DNA of 64,000 nt from Alphaproteobacteria bacterium (GCA_016870115.1 VGCH01000005.1:124001-188000), one strand, 5' to 3'; counted from the first letter of the stretch, positions 1 to 9,115 are shown. The notes: a model not told the origin generated them from the letters alone. Translations and numbers: made by a program.

Positions 1-1
1 G

Positions 2-337
2 GTGACCAGCACCGGCCCGGTGACTTACGGCTATCAGGTGCCCTATGCCGAGCGACTGCGGCGCGACGCCGATATTCTCAGCATGGCGGTCGGGTTGATC
101 GTTCATGCCGATCAGGCCGAGGCGATCCTACAGGAAGGCCGCGCCGACCTGATCGCCCTGGCGCGCGAGCTTCTCTACAATCCCAACTGGCCGATGGACG
201 CGGCGCAGAAGCTCGGTGTGGACGCCCAGTTCGGTTCGGTGCCGTCGCCTCAAGCGTACTGGCTTGCCAAGCGGGCCCAGTCGGTGAAGAGCGTGGTTCC
301 GTCGACCTACGGCCGCAGTCTCAAGGCGTCGAGCTAG
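2..337 (+). CDS. NADH:flavin oxidoreductase (old yellow enzyme family), C-terminal part
   Basis: This is the 3' end of a gene that begins before the window, so only about 111 residues are visible. The segment matches the last part of the TIM barrel of YqjM/NamA-type ene-reductases: a VPYAERLR stretch, a VGLI strand followed by an [16 protein letters not shown] helix (the FMN-phosphate-binding end of the barrel), and the typical [11 protein letters not shown] tail. The family reduces activated C=C bonds with FMN and NAD(P)H. The initial methionine of the open frame is internal and not a start. Its stop codon shares three bases with the stop of the convergent crotonase gene (CTAG at 334-337). 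Confidence 0.8.
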   Translation: MTSTGPVTYGYQVPYAERLRRDADILSMAVGLIVHADQAEAILQEGRADLIALARELLYNPNWPMDAAQKLGVDAQFGSVPSPQAYWLAKRAQSVKSVVPSTYGRSLKASS

Positions 338-1125
338 CGCCCTTTCCAATCGGGCTGCGGTTGTTTGGCGACGAAGGCGTCAATGCCGAGCTTCGCATCC
401 TCGCGCATCAGGCCACCGGCCATGTAGGCGCTGGCGTAGGCGTAGGCCTGCTCGACCTCCATCGACATATGCTTGTGGAACAGCTCCTTGCCCTGGGCCA
501 GCACCAGTGGCGACTTGGCGGCGATCTGTTCGGCCACGGCCATGGTAGCGGCGTCGAGCTCAGTCGGCGGCACGACGCGGCTGACAAGCCCGTCGCGCAG
601 CGCAGTGGCGGCGTCGATCGGATCGCCGGTGAACAACATGTCGAGCGCCCGCTTGGCGCCCACGTTCCGACCAAGCGGCACAGAGGGCGTGCCGCAGAAC
701 AGGCCGATTTTCACGCCCGGCGTCGCGAACTTTGCATCGCTTGCTGCCACGGCCAGATCGCAGGCGGCGACCAGCTGACAGCCTGCCGCTGTGGCGATCG
801 CATGGACCTTCGCGATCACCGGCTGGGGCAGCTTGCCGATCGTCATCATCATGGCGCTGCAGCGCGTCACGAGGTCGTAGTGGAAGGCATAGTCATTGGA
901 CGAACGAATCTCATTCAAGTCGTGACCGGCGGAGAAGGCGCGACCCGCGGCCTCGATCACGACGCAGCGGACTTCACGATCGACCATCAGGCGGTCGAAT
1001 TCCGCCTGCAGCGCGTCTATAAGCTCGCCCGACAGCGCGTTCATAGCCTTCGGACGGTTGAGGGTCAGGATCGCGACCCGGCCGACATCGCGGCGCAGCA
1101 GGACCGGTTCATTGGCGACGGTCAT
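334..1125 (-). CDS. ECHDC3-like enoyl-CoA hydratase/isomerase family protein
   Basis: A 263-residue crotonase-fold protein. The start ATG at 1125 is chosen because the fold begins there ([16 protein letters not shown], residues 16-31); the open frame extends further upstream but that part is antisense to the thioesterase gene. The first oxyanion-hole motif FSAGHDL (64-70) and the second loop [15 protein letters not shown] are present. The two acid/base glutamates of enoyl-CoA hydratase are absent: Gln117 stands where the first Glu is expected, and TPGVKIG where the second is. The whole second half matches the mitochondrial ECHDC3 subfamily, whose reaction is unclear, so classic hydratase activity should not be assumed. 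It faces the thioesterase gene head to head. Confidence 0.85.
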   Translation of the reverse strand: MTVANEPVLLRRDVGRVAILTLNRPKAMNALSGELIDALQAEFDRLMVDREVRCVVIEAAGRAFSAGHDLNEIRSSNDYAFHYDLVTRCSAMMMTIGKLPQPVIAKVHAIATAAGCQLVAACDLAVAASDAKFATPGVKIGLFCGTPSVPLGRNVGAKRALDMLFTGDPIDAATALRDGLVSRVVPPTELDAATMAVAEQIAAKSPLVLAQGKELFHKHMSMEVEQAYAYASAYMAGGLMREDAKLGIDAFVAKQPQPDWKGR

Positions 1126-1182
1126 GGCGTGTTCCCCGAACTTGGTGACCGGACGAGGATGCCAGAAGATGGGAGGGTCGTC

Positions 1183-1599
1183 ATGCCGGCGATGACACCG
1201 GATCAACTGCACGCCTTCATGGCGGAGAGCTTTCCGCAGGCCGCGCATATGGGGTTCCGGATCGAGGAACTCGACGATACGCGGATTCGCTTGCGCGTGC
1301 CCATGCACGACCGCCACTTGCGGCCGGGCGGCACGGTATCGGGACCGACGCTGATGTGGACGGTCGATTGCGCGTTCTATCTGCTGATTATGGGGCGGAT
1401 CGGGCCCGTGGCGCTTGCCGTCACCACCAATCTCAATATCAATTTCATGCGGAAGCCCGAGCCGGTGGATGTCCTGGCCGAGGCACGGCTCCTGAAGCTC
1501 GGCAGGACCCTGGCGGTCGGCGACGTGACGCTTTTCAGCGACGGCAAGGCGGACCCAGTGGCGCATGCAACGATTACCTATGCCATTCCGACACGGTAA
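1183..1599 (+). CDS. PaaI-family hotdog thioesterase
   Basis: A 138-residue single hotdog domain. The ATG at 1183 is preceded by a strong GGGAGGG at 1171-1177; an open frame runs much further upstream but is antisense to the crotonase gene. The active-site region is LRPGGTVSGPTLMWTVDCAFY-like at about residues 46-66, with the Asp near residue 62 in the usual place of the catalytic acid on the long helix, then the LNINFMRKP strand typical of PaaI-type acyl-CoA thioesterases. It probably hydrolyses a CoA thioester in the cytosol; the substrate cannot be read from the sequence. The gene is divergent from the crotonase, with only 57 bases between the two starts. Confidence 0.75.
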   Translation: MPAMTPDQLHAFMAESFPQAAHMGFRIEELDDTRIRLRVPMHDRHLRPGGTVSGPTLMWTVDCAFYLLIMGRIGPVALAVTTNLNINFMRKPEPVDVLAEARLLKLGRTLAVGDVTLFSDGKADPVAHATITYAIPTR

Positions 1600-1612
1600 A
1601 TTGATACCGTGT
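1591..1612 (+). terminator. Perfect 8-bp inverted repeat overlapping the thioesterase stop
   Basis: ACACGGTA (1591-1598) and TACCGTGT (1605-1612) form a perfect 8-bp stem with a 6-base loop. The stop codon TAA lies at the top of the 5' arm. A short T-rich stretch (TTCTAGG) follows, so it is at best a weak intrinsic terminator separating the thioesterase gene from the rplM promoter. Confidence 0.45.
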
Positions 1613-1650
1613 TTCTAGGCGACTGATTTTAAAAGATAAATAGGCCGCGC

Positions 1651-1679
1651 TTGACAGGCGCGGCGGCCGAACTCATAAG
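1651..1679 (+). promoter_or_regulatory. Sigma-70-type promoter of rplM-rpsI
   Basis: A consensus -35 box TTGACA (1651-1656) is followed, after exactly 17 bases, by CATAAG (1674-1679), which matches four of six bases of the -10 consensus. Transcription would start near 1686, leaving a leader of about 19 bases before the rplM ATG at 1705. A perfect -35 with the optimal spacer suits a strongly expressed ribosomal operon. Confidence 0.6.
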
Positions 1680-1704
1680 CGCCGCCTCTTTGGTAGCGAG
1701 ACCC

Positions 1705-2169
1705 ATGAAGACCTTCAGCCTCAAGACTGCCGACGTGCAGAAGAAGTGGGTGCTGATCGACGCGGACGGGCTGGTACTTGGCCGGCTGGCATCGATCATC
1801 GCCATGCGCCTGCGCGGCAAGCACAAGCCGACCTTCACGCCGCACATCGATTGCGGCGACAACGTCATCGTCGTCAACGCCGAGAAAGTGCGTCTCACTG
1901 GCCGCAAGGCCGAGCGAGAGGTGTTCTACTGGCACACCGGCCATCCCGGCGGCATCAAGGGCGAGACCCTGGGCAAGCGGCTTGAGGGCCGTTTTCCGGA
2001 GCGCGTCATCGTCAAGGCGGTCGAGCGCATGATCACGCGCGGTCCGCTGGGGCGTGCGCAGATGAAGAACCTGCGCGTCTTCAAGGGCACCAAGCACGAC
2101 CACGAGGCGCAGCAGCCCGAGAAGCTGGATGTCGCCGCGCTCAACCCGAAGAATTCGAGGATCGGCTGA
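1705..2169 (+). CDS. rplM: 50S ribosomal protein L13
   Basis: A 154-residue L13, the usual alphaproteobacterial length. It starts [15 protein letters not shown] and continues with the conserved [13 protein letters not shown] and [17 protein letters not shown] segments, HTGHPGGIK in the middle and RMLP-like RMITRGPLG near the end. L13 binds 23S rRNA early in 50S assembly. The open frame extends upstream of 1705 into the promoter, so the internal ATG is the real start. The gene is followed after one base by rpsI, the universal L13-S9 pair. Confidence 0.97.
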   Translation: MKTFSLKTADVQKKWVLIDADGLVLGRLASIIAMRLRGKHKPTFTPHIDCGDNVIVVNAEKVRLTGRKAEREVFYWHTGHPGGIKGETLGKRLEGRFPERVIVKAVERMITRGPLGRAQMKNLRVFKGTKHDHEAQQPEKLDVAALNPKNSRIG

Positions 2170-2170
2170 T

Positions 2171-2653
2171 ATGGCAACCGAACTTTCCTCCCTCGCCGCC
2201 CTGAAGAAGGCCCCCGTCGTCGCCGCTGCGGCGCCCGACGCGCCGCGCCAGAAGCAGGTCGATGCCCAGGGCCGCGCCTATGCCACGGGCCGCCGCAAGA
2301 ACGCTGTCGCCCGCGTGTGGGTGAAAGCCGGCACTGGCAAGATCACGGTCAACGGTCGCGATCAGACGGTGTACTTCGCCCGCCCGACGCAGCAGATGGT
2401 GATCAACCATCCGTTCGTGGTCGGCGATCGCGTCGGCCAGTTCGACGTGGTTGCGACTGTCTCGGGCGGCGGCCTGTCAGGACAGGCCGGCGCGGTGCGT
2501 CATGGCATTGCCCAGGCGCTCTCCAAGTTCGAGCCGGGCCTGCGCGGCGCGATGAAGGGCCAGGGCTTCCTCACCCGCGACAGCCGCGTGGTCGAGCGCA
2601 AGAAGTACGGCCGAGCCGGCGCACGCCGCCGCTTCCAGTTCTCCAAGCGCTGA
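2171..2653 (+). CDS. rpsI: 30S ribosomal protein S9
   Basis: A 160-residue S9 with an N-terminal Ala-rich extension of about 35 residues, common in alphaproteobacteria. The core begins at [14 protein letters not shown] and includes the [15 protein letters not shown] signature and the basic C-terminus ending FQFSKR, whose final Arg contacts P-site tRNA. The start is one base after the rplM stop, so the genes are translationally coupled. A strong intrinsic terminator follows the stop. Confidence 0.97.
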   Translation: MATELSSLAALKKAPVVAAAAPDAPRQKQVDAQGRAYATGRRKNAVARVWVKAGTGKITVNGRDQTVYFARPTQQMVINHPFVVGDRVGQFDVVATVSGGGLSGQAGAVRHGIAQALSKFEPGLRGAMKGQGFLTRDSRVVERKKYGRAGARRRFQFSKR

Positions 2654-2679
2654 CGGCGCGGGTACAGTGGACTATGGTG

Positions 2680-2711
2680 GAAGGGCGGCCGCGGGCGCCC
2701 TTCTTCTTTTT
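2680..2711 (+). terminator. Intrinsic terminator after rpsI
   Basis: GAAGGGCG (2680-2687) pairs with CGCCCTTC (2696-2703) around an 8-base loop and runs directly into TTCTTTTT (2704-2711). This is a classic Rho-independent terminator closing the rplM-rpsI operon 27 bases after the rpsI stop, just upstream of the carbonic anhydrase gene. Confidence 0.8.
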
Positions 2712-2727
2712 GCGGAGAGCAGCGGCG

Positions 2728-3282
2728 ATGAGCGGCCTGATCGTTCCCTTCAATGGCTTCGTGCCCAAGGTGCATCCGACAGCCTTCGTGGCGCCGAACG
2801 CATCGCTGATCGGCGACGTCGAGATCGGCGAGAATTGTGGCATCTGGTTCACGACGGTGCTGCGCGGCGATGGACCGGGTATCCGGATCGGCGATCACTC
2901 CAACATCCAGGACGGCACCGTGATTCACGTGAGTTCCAAGTTTCAGGGAACAGTGGTCGGAGCCTATGTCACGGTCGGCCACATGGCGCTGTTGCATGCC
3001 TGCACGATCGAGGATCGGGCCTTTGTGGGCATGCACGCCACGGTGCTCGACGGCGCGGTGGTCGAGAGCGGTGCGATGGTGGCGGCGGGCGCGCTCGTGC
3101 CGCCGCGCAAGGTGGTTCGGAAGGGCGAACTCTGGGCGGGAAACCCCGCACAGAAGCTGCGCGATCTGGGACCCAAGGATCTCGATATGATGAAATGGTC
3201 GACGCTCCACTATATGGAGCTCGCCAAGGCCTACACCGGACGCCCCTGGACCGCCGACGTCCGGGCCGCGGCGGCGGAGTAG
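2728..3282 (+). CDS. Gamma-class carbonic anhydrase family protein
   Basis: A 184-residue left-handed beta-helix protein of the YrdA/CaiE/gamma-CA family. The three metal-binding histidines are visible as His67 (TVIH), His85 and His90 (GHMALLH). The conserved Arg46-Asp48 (VLRGD) and Gln61-Asp62 also match. Hexapeptide repeats run from about residue 20 to 130, followed by a C-terminal helical part. Likely role: reversible CO2 hydration or a related metal-dependent reaction; in alphaproteobacteria and mitochondria relatives associate with Complex I. The ATG at 2728 has GGAGAG upstream and lies beyond the rpsI terminator, so it probably has its own promoter. Confidence 0.88.
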   Translation: MSGLIVPFNGFVPKVHPTAFVAPNASLIGDVEIGENCGIWFTTVLRGDGPGIRIGDHSNIQDGTVIHVSSKFQGTVVGAYVTVGHMALLHACTIEDRAFVGMHATVLDGAVVESGAMVAAGALVPPRKVVRKGELWAGNPAQKLRDLGPKDLDMMKWSTLHYMELAKAYTGRPWTADVRAAAAE

Positions 3283-3285
3283 GGA

Positions 3286-5088
3286 TCAGGCGTCGACGCG
3301 CACCTTCACGTAGCTGCCGGGCGCATCCTCGATCGCCGGGGCGCCGCCTTCACCCGGCTCCCGCGCCGGAACCTTCGGGCCCGAGAGCGCCGACAGCCAG
3401 CGGTCCCAGTCGTGCCACCACGATCCGGGGTGTTCGACGGCGCCGGCCTGCCATTCCGCCAGTGTCGGCGGATTGCGACCGCTCTCGTTCAGCCAGTGCT
3501 GGTATTTCTTCGCGCGCGGCGGATTGACGACACCCGCGATGTGGCCGGATCCGGCCAGCATGAAGCGCACCGGTCCCGAATAGACCTGCGTCGCCTTGTA
3601 GACGGACTTGGCCGGCGCGATGTGGTCTTCCTTGCCCGACTGGATGTAGATCGGGATTGAGATGCGACGCAGATCGATCGGTGTTCCCTCGACTTCCAGA
3701 CCACCCGGCTGCATCAAAAGGTTCTTCTGGTACATGTTGCGCAGGTAGTAGCTGTGCATCGACGGCGGCATACGTGTGGCGTCGGCGTTCCAGAAGAGCA
3801 GATCGAAGGGGAACGGTTCCCTGCCGAGCAGATAGTTGTTCACCACGAACGACCAGATGAGATCGTTGGCGCGCAGCATGTTGAAAGTGGTCGCCATCTC
3901 GCTGCCGTCGAGATAGCCGCGCTTGGCCATCATGTCCTCGAGGCTCTTGAGCTGGTCCTCGTCGATGAAAACCTCGAGTTCGCCCGGCTCGGTGAAATCG
4001 ACCTGAGCCGTGAAGAACGTGCAGGCCACGATTCGGTTGTCGCCGCGCGCCGCCATCCAGGCCAGCGTCGTCGCCATCAGCGTCCCACCCAGGCAATAGC
4101 CGATCGCCGAAACCTGCCGTTCGCCGGTCGCACGCTCGATGGCGTCGAGTGCCGCGAGCGGACCTTGCTTCATGTAGTCGGCGAAGGTCAGGTGGCTCAG
4201 CCGCTCATCGGGATTGACCCACGAAACGACGAACACCGTGTACCCCTGCTCGGTGCACCACTTGATGAAGGAATTCTCGGGCTTGAGGTCGAGAATATAG
4301 AACTTGTTGATCCAGGGCGGAACGATCAGCAGCGGCACCTTGTGCACCTCAGCGGTGTTGGGCGCGTACTGGATGAGCTGCATCACGTTGTTCTGGAACA
4401 CGACCTTGCCGGGCGAGGTCGCGACGTTGCCACCGACCTTGAAGGCATCCATGTCGGTTTGCCGGATCGCCAACCGTCCCTTGCCGCGCTCCAGGTCGGT
4501 CAGCAGGTTCTGCAGCCCCTTGACCAGGTTCTCGCCCTTGCTGTCGACGGTGGCCTTCACGACCTGCGGGTTGGTGTGGGCGAAGTTGGAGGGCGACATC
4601 GCGTCGACAAATTGCCGCGTGTAGAACTCGACCTTCTTGCGCAGCCGGTCGTCCACACCGTCCACGTCGCGCACCGTGCCCTGCAGCCAACGGGCGGTGA
4701 GCAGGTAGCTCTGCTTGAGGTAGTCGAACACCACCTCGTCCTTCCAGGCGGGGTCGGCAAAGCGCTTGTCACCCTTGGGCGGTTCAATCACGGGTGCAGC
4801 CGGTTTGCCCAGCATCCGGTCAGCGGTCGCCTGCCAGAGCTTCATGTATTCCTGCATCAGGGCCATCTGGGCGGCGACCAGCTTGGACGGGTCGGCCAAC
4901 AGCCGGCTGGTGAATTCCATGAAGGTTCCGGTGAGATTCAGCGGGTCCAGCGGCTGCGGCCCGTCGCGCTGGCTACGCTCTCCGAACTCCGCCAGCAGCT
5001 TCTGGCTGCGCTGGGCAATGTCCTGGAACGCCGTCTGCAGCGCGTCAGCCGAAGGCGGGGTGGCGGGGGCGGGCGGGGTCTCAGGCAT
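3286..5088 (-). CDS. phaC: Class I poly(3-hydroxyalkanoate) synthase
   Basis: A 600-residue PHA synthase. The lipase-like box GYCLGG places the nucleophile at Cys332; the other members of the triad are Asp488 (SGKEDHI) and His516 (GSGHIAG). The N-terminal domain (about 1-200) and the conserved C-terminal region with PGSWWHDW are complete, and the length is that of class I enzymes that work without PhaE. It polymerises (R)-3-hydroxyacyl-CoA into storage granules. No phaA, phaB or phasin gene is next to it. It is transcribed divergently from the OmpA-type lipoprotein gene. Confidence 0.95.
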   Translation of the reverse strand: MPETPPAPATPPSADALQTAFQDIAQRSQKLLAEFGERSQRDGPQPLDPLNLTGTFMEFTSRLLADPSKLVAAQMALMQEYMKLWQATADRMLGKPAAPVIEPPKGDKRFADPAWKDEVVFDYLKQSYLLTARWLQGTVRDVDGVDDRLRKKVEFYTRQFVDAMSPSNFAHTNPQVVKATVDSKGENLVKGLQNLLTDLERGKGRLAIRQTDMDAFKVGGNVATSPGKVVFQNNVMQLIQYAPNTAEVHKVPLLIVPPWINKFYILDLKPENSFIKWCTEQGYTVFVVSWVNPDERLSHLTFADYMKQGPLAALDAIERATGERQVSAIGYCLGGTLMATTLAWMAARGDNRIVACTFFTAQVDFTEPGELEVFIDEDQLKSLEDMMAKRGYLDGSEMATTFNMLRANDLIWSFVVNNYLLGREPFPFDLLFWNADATRMPPSMHSYYLRNMYQKNLLMQPGGLEVEGTPIDLRRISIPIYIQSGKEDHIAPAKSVYKATQVYSGPVRFMLAGSGHIAGVVNPPRAKKYQHWLNESGRNPPTLAEWQAGAVEHPGSWWHDWDRWLSALSGPKVPAREPGEGGAPAIEDAPGSYVKVRVDA

Positions 5089-5280
5089 GAAATTTCCCTT
5101 TTAGATCATTGCCTTTGCGGCGTTTCTTGCGGTATTTTCATTGGCCCGGTATGATTGCGGCAGTCCGGTGCCGGCTGGGCGTGGTACGCCATTGGTAGGC
5201 TGCGACAAGACACGGGTCAATTTTCTCCCCGAGGTCCGGTACAGAACGCCGGCACCAAGGGTTTCAGGCGGGTGATGGAC

Positions 5281-6486
5281 ATGCGGACCTCTTTCCCGAA
5301 TAGCCGGTTGATCGGCTTGATGAGCGTTTCCGCGATCGCTCTGCTCGCGGCCTGTGACAGCACGCCCAAGACGACCCAGCCCGCGCGCCCCGGAGCCGAC
5401 CGTCAGGTGGCGGCTGGATCCATCCCCGCGCCCTCGACCGGCCGACAGTTCGAAGATGTGCGGGCGACGGACGAGTCTCGCGCCGGGCCGATCGGCTACC
5501 AAGTCGCCGGCCGAGGTGGTCAGCGCGCGCAGCAGGAAGAGGTGGCGCGCGCCGCGGCCGAACGCGCTGCGCGCGACCGCGCGGCCCAGCAGCAGTCCGC
5601 GCCGCCCGCCGCCGTCGCCACGGCCGCGCCGCCAGCGCCGGTCCCGGCACCTCGGACAAGCGTTGACGCGACGCCTCCGGTGCAGCCCGCCGCGCCTCCA
5701 GTCGCGCCAGCTCCCGCACCGGCACAGGCGTCGACCGTGACGACCCAGCCGCTGCCGCCGCCCCAGGCAGCCGCGCCGCCACCCGCGCCTCCGCCACCCG
5801 CGCCGGTCGCGGTTCCGGCGCCGGCGCCGGTTGCGGCGGCACCAGCGCCCGCGCCAGCTCCGGCCGCGACCAATCTCCCGGGCTCACCGCCCATCGCGAT
5901 GACGGTTCCGCCGTCGATGCCCAACCTCTCCGCGCCATCGCCCTCGCCGGTGCCTCCGCCCGCGCCGGCCGCCCCGTCGGTCTCGACGGCGCCCGCGACT
6001 TCAGTGCCGGCAGCACCCGCACCCACACCCACACCCGTGCCGGCGCAGGCGGCGCCGAGCCCCGCCAATATCGCGACCGCACACTCCGGTGCGGTCCCTT
6101 CTGGCACCACAGTCTCGCCACCGCTGGGGGGGCCGCTTCAGGTCGCGGTGATCCAGTTCGGTCGCAATTCCTCGCGGCTCGGCACAAATGACGCCAGTGT
6201 CGTCCGCCGCGTCGCGGACATTTACAAGCGGAACGGCGGTACCGTGCGGGTGCTTGGCCATGCCGCCAAGGACGTCGTCGGGGCGACCGCGGCCGAGATC
6301 AAGAACGGGAACCTGTCGGTCTCCATCTCGCGTGCCGAGGCGGTTGCCAACCTCCTCATCCGCTACGGCGTGCCGTCGGACGCGATCATCATGGAAGGCG
6401 TGTCCGACGAGGAACCCGTCTACGAAACGCGCACGGCCCGCGGGCTGGCCGCCAACCGACGCGCCGAGATCTTCGTCGACTTCTGA
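5281..6486 (+). CDS. OmpA-domain lipoprotein with long Pro/Ala-rich linker
   Basis: About 401 residues. The ATG at 5281 is favoured over that at 5275 because AGGCGGG (5266-5272) is then 8 bases away. The N-terminus is a lipoprotein signal ending LLAAC, so Cys is lipidated after cleavage. A charged Arg/Ala stretch follows, then roughly 170 residues made almost only of Pro, Ala, Val and Ser (about 5580-6080 in DNA). The last 115 residues form an OmpA-like peptidoglycan-binding domain with the SRAEAV-NLL and ANRRAEIF motifs. The likely role is tethering the envelope to peptidoglycan, with the linker spanning the periplasm. The linker is low-complexity and its alignments will be unreliable. Confidence 0.8.
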   Translation: MRTSFPNSRLIGLMSVSAIALLAACDSTPKTTQPARPGADRQVAAGSIPAPSTGRQFEDVRATDESRAGPIGYQVAGRGGQRAQQEEVARAAAERAARDRAAQQQSAPPAAVATAAPPAPVPAPRTSVDATPPVQPAAPPVAPAPAPAQASTVTTQPLPPPQAAAPPPAPPPPAPVAVPAPAPVAAAPAPAPAPAATNLPGSPPIAMTVPPSMPNLSAPSPSPVPPPAPAAPSVSTAPATSVPAAPAPTPTPVPAQAAPSPANIATAHSGAVPSGTTVSPPLGGPLQVAVIQFGRNSSRLGTNDASVVRRVADIYKRNGGTVRVLGHAAKDVVGATAAEIKNGNLSVSISRAEAVANLLIRYGVPSDAIIMEGVSDEEPVYETRTARGLAANRRAEIFVDF

Positions 6487-6511
6487 TCCCCCTCAGAGAA
6501 AGAACGACAAG

Positions 6512-7768
6512 ATGGACGATTCGGAGTTCCACCGGCTACGCCGGTTGCCGCCCTACGTTTTCGCCGAAGTGAACGCCATGAAGGCGCGGGCTCGTGCCGC
6601 GTCGCAAGACGTGATCGATCTCGGCATGGGCAATCCCGACCTGCCGACGGCGCCGCACATCATCGCGAAGCTCGCTGAAGCGGCCGCCAATCCGCGCACG
6701 CACGGCTACTCCCAGTCGCGCGGCATTCCGGGTCTGCGGAAAGCGCAGGCGGCCTACTATCAGCGCCGCTTCGGGGTCGATCTCGATCCGGAGAGCGAGA
6801 TCATCGTGACGCTGGGCTCCAAAGAGGGCCTCGCCAATCTCGCCCAAGCCATCACCGGACCGGGCGATATCGTGCTGGTGCCCAACCCCAGCTATCCGAT
6901 CCACCCCTACGGTTTCATCATCGCTGGCGGGTCGGTGCGCCATATTCCGGTTCCCGGCAGCATCTCCATCGACGAGTTCCTGCCGGCGCTCGAACGGGCG
7001 GTGCGGCACACCGTGCCCAAGCCGCTCGCGCTGGTGTTGAACTTTCCGTCCAACCCGACGGCTCAGGTGGTCGACCTCGACTTTTACGCCACCGTGGTCG
7101 ATTTTTGCCGCCGCCAGGGCATTTGGATCCTCTCTGATCTCGCTTACGCCGAGATCTATTTCGACGACCGGCCGCCGCCGTCGATCCTGCAGGTGCCGGG
7201 CGCGCGGGAGATCGCGGTCGAGTTCACGTCGATGTCCAAGACCTACTCCATGGCCGGGTGGCGCATGGGCTTCGCGGCGGGAAACAAGCGGCTGATCCAA
7301 TCGCTGACCCGAATCAAGTCGTACCTCGACTACGGTGCCTTCACGCCCATCCAGGTGGCGGCGACCGCGGCCCTGAACGGTCCGCAGGATTGCGTGGCCG
7401 AAGCGCGGGCGACCTACAAGGAGCGCCGCGACGTGCTGATCGAAGGAATGCGCGGTGCGGGCTGGGACATTCCGGCGCCGGCGGCAAGCATGTTCGCCTG
7501 GGCGCCGCTGCCGCCAGCGTTCGCCGAGCTGGGGTCGCTCGCCTTCTCGAAGTTGTTGCTGACGCAGGCCAATGTAGCGCTCTCGCCGGGCATCGGTTTT
7601 GGCGAGCACGGTGACGCCCATGTGCGAATCGCCCTCGTCGAGAACAAGCATCGCATCCGCCAGGCAATCCGCAGTATCCGGCAGGTCCTGGCCGACCCGG
7701 AGCGGTCGATCGATCTCTATCTGCGCGGTGTTGGGGACAATATCGCGCCGATCAAGGCTCGCGCCTGA
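6512..7768 (+). CDS. alaC: PLP-dependent aminotransferase, AlaC-like
   Basis: A 418-residue class I/II aminotransferase. The PLP-binding lysine is Lys243 in SMSKTYSMAGWRMGF; Asn181 (NFPSNPTA), Asp209 and Tyr212 lie in the usual cofactor-binding positions, and the C-terminal Arg is in VRIALVEN. The sequence fits the glutamate-pyruvate aminotransferase AlaC group, often also labelled LL-diaminopimelate aminotransferase. The gene lies 25 bases before hom, an arrangement found in many proteobacteria. The start ATG at 6512 follows AGAGAAAGAA; the longer upstream frame overlaps the OmpA gene and is rejected. The symbol rests on overall resemblance plus context. Confidence 0.82.
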   Translation: MDDSEFHRLRRLPPYVFAEVNAMKARARAASQDVIDLGMGNPDLPTAPHIIAKLAEAAANPRTHGYSQSRGIPGLRKAQAAYYQRRFGVDLDPESEIIVTLGSKEGLANLAQAITGPGDIVLVPNPSYPIHPYGFIIAGGSVRHIPVPGSISIDEFLPALERAVRHTVPKPLALVLNFPSNPTAQVVDLDFYATVVDFCRRQGIWILSDLAYAEIYFDDRPPPSILQVPGAREIAVEFTSMSKTYSMAGWRMGFAAGNKRLIQSLTRIKSYLDYGAFTPIQVAATAALNGPQDCVAEARATYKERRDVLIEGMRGAGWDIPAPAASMFAWAPLPPAFAELGSLAFSKLLLTQANVALSPGIGFGEHGDAHVRIALVENKHRIRQAIRSIRQVLADPERSIDLYLRGVGDNIAPIKARA

Positions 7769-7793
7769 GCGTCGCTTGCGTTAATCACCCGGC

Positions 7794-9086
7794 ATGAACG
7801 CGCCACTTCGCATCGGCGTCGCGGGCCTCGGCACGGTCGGCGGCGGTGTCGTCAAGCTATTGACCGAGCATTCGCGGCTCCTGTCGGTCCGTGCCGGGCG
7901 ACCGATTCGCCTGGTCGCGGTCAGCGCCCGCTCGCGCGCCAAGAAGCGTGACTTCGCGCTGGACGGTGTTCGTTGGGAGCGCGATCCCCTCGCACTCGCT
8001 GAGGCGACCGATATCGATGTTGTCGTCGAGCTTATCGGCGGCTCGGCTGGCGTCGCGCGCCGCCTGGTCCAGCGGGCGATTGCCCGCGGCAAGCATGTCG
8101 TGACGGCGAACAAGGCGCTGCTCGCCATGCACGGATCGCAGATTGCGCTCGCCGCCGAGAAGCGCGGCGTGGCTGTTGCCTTCGAAGCCGCGGTTGCGGG
8201 CGGCATTCCGGTCGTGAAGGCGTTGCGCGAGGGGCTGGTCGGCAATCGCGTGCGCCGGCTCTACGGCATCCTGAACGGCACCTGTAACTACATTCTCAGC
8301 ACCATGCGCGAAACCGGTCGCGACTTCGCGACCGTCCTGGCCGAGGCGCAGCAGGCCGGCTACGCCGAAGCCGATCCCAGCTTCGACGTCGACGGCATCG
8401 ATGCCGCGCACAAGCTCGCGGTCCTGACGGGCGCGGCGTTCGGCGCCAAGGTCAACTTTGCGGGTATCCATGTCGAGGGCATCCGGCGCGTGAGCGCGAT
8501 GGACATCGCCTTCGCGGATGAACTCGGCCATCGCATCAAGCTGCTCGGCCTCGCCCGCGAAACCCGAGATGGCATCGAGCAACGCGTTCATCCCTGCATG
8601 GTGCCTTTGGCGGCCCCGATCGCCCATATCGAGGGTGTGTTCAACGCCGTCGTGGTCGAGGGCGATTTCGTCGGCACGACGATGTTCCAGGGCCGTGGTG
8701 CGGGGCAGGGCCCGACAGCGTCTGCGGTCGTGGCGGATCTGGTCGACCTCGCCCGTGGACGCGTCATGCCGGCGTTCGTGGTGCCGGCCGAACGCCTCGC
8801 CGACCGTGCGGCGGCTCCAATGGACCGGCACGTTGGCGCCTACTACATGCGCCTGATGGTTCAAGATCAGCCGGGCGTTATCGCCGCCGTGTCATCGATA
8901 CTCGCGCGGCATCACATTTCGCTCGAATCCATGCTGCAGCGTGGCCGCTCTCCGGAAGGCGCGGTTGCTGTGGTTCTGACGACGCACAGCACCCAGGAGG
9001 CGCGGATGCGCCGCGCCGCCGAGCAAATTGGACGGCTGAAGGCGGTCACCGAACCGCCGTGCTTGATCCGCATCGAACAATTCTAG
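7794..9086 (+). CDS. hom: Homoserine dehydrogenase
   Basis: A 430-residue enzyme that reduces aspartate semialdehyde to homoserine on the way to threonine and methionine. It has an N-terminal nucleotide-binding motif GLGTVGGGVV (11-20), catalytic-region Lys107 in TANKALL, the GYAEADPSFDVDG-D signature (189-202) and a C-terminal ACT domain from about residue 350 (LMVQDQPGVIAAVSSIL) for allosteric control by threonine. It forms an operon with the upstream aminotransferase and the downstream glpX and recJ, a conserved alphaproteobacterial order. Confidence 0.96.
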   Translation: MNAPLRIGVAGLGTVGGGVVKLLTEHSRLLSVRAGRPIRLVAVSARSRAKKRDFALDGVRWERDPLALAEATDIDVVVELIGGSAGVARRLVQRAIARGKHVVTANKALLAMHGSQIALAAEKRGVAVAFEAAVAGGIPVVKALREGLVGNRVRRLYGILNGTCNYILSTMRETGRDFATVLAEAQQAGYAEADPSFDVDGIDAAHKLAVLTGAAFGAKVNFAGIHVEGIRRVSAMDIAFADELGHRIKLLGLARETRDGIEQRVHPCMVPLAAPIAHIEGVFNAVVVEGDFVGTTMFQGRGAGQGPTASAVVADLVDLARGRVMPAFVVPAERLADRAAAPMDRHVGAYYMRLMVQDQPGVIAAVSSILARHHISLESMLQRGRSPEGAVAVVLTTHSTQEARMRRAAEQIGRLKAVTEPPCLIRIEQF

Positions 9087-9115
9087 GCGGTCGCCGACCG
9101 CGCACGGAGGATACG

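Noticed and set aside
3754-5154. A 466-codon open frame on the plus strand opposite phaC
   Set aside because: It is antisense to a complete PHA synthase with its full catalytic triad; the translation is His/Arg/Gly-rich with no domain. Long antisense frames are normal in GC-rich DNA.
5580-6080. Tandem-repeat or CRISPR-like array
   Set aside because: Repetition comes from Pro/Ala codons in a low-complexity linker; no regular repeat unit or spacer pattern.
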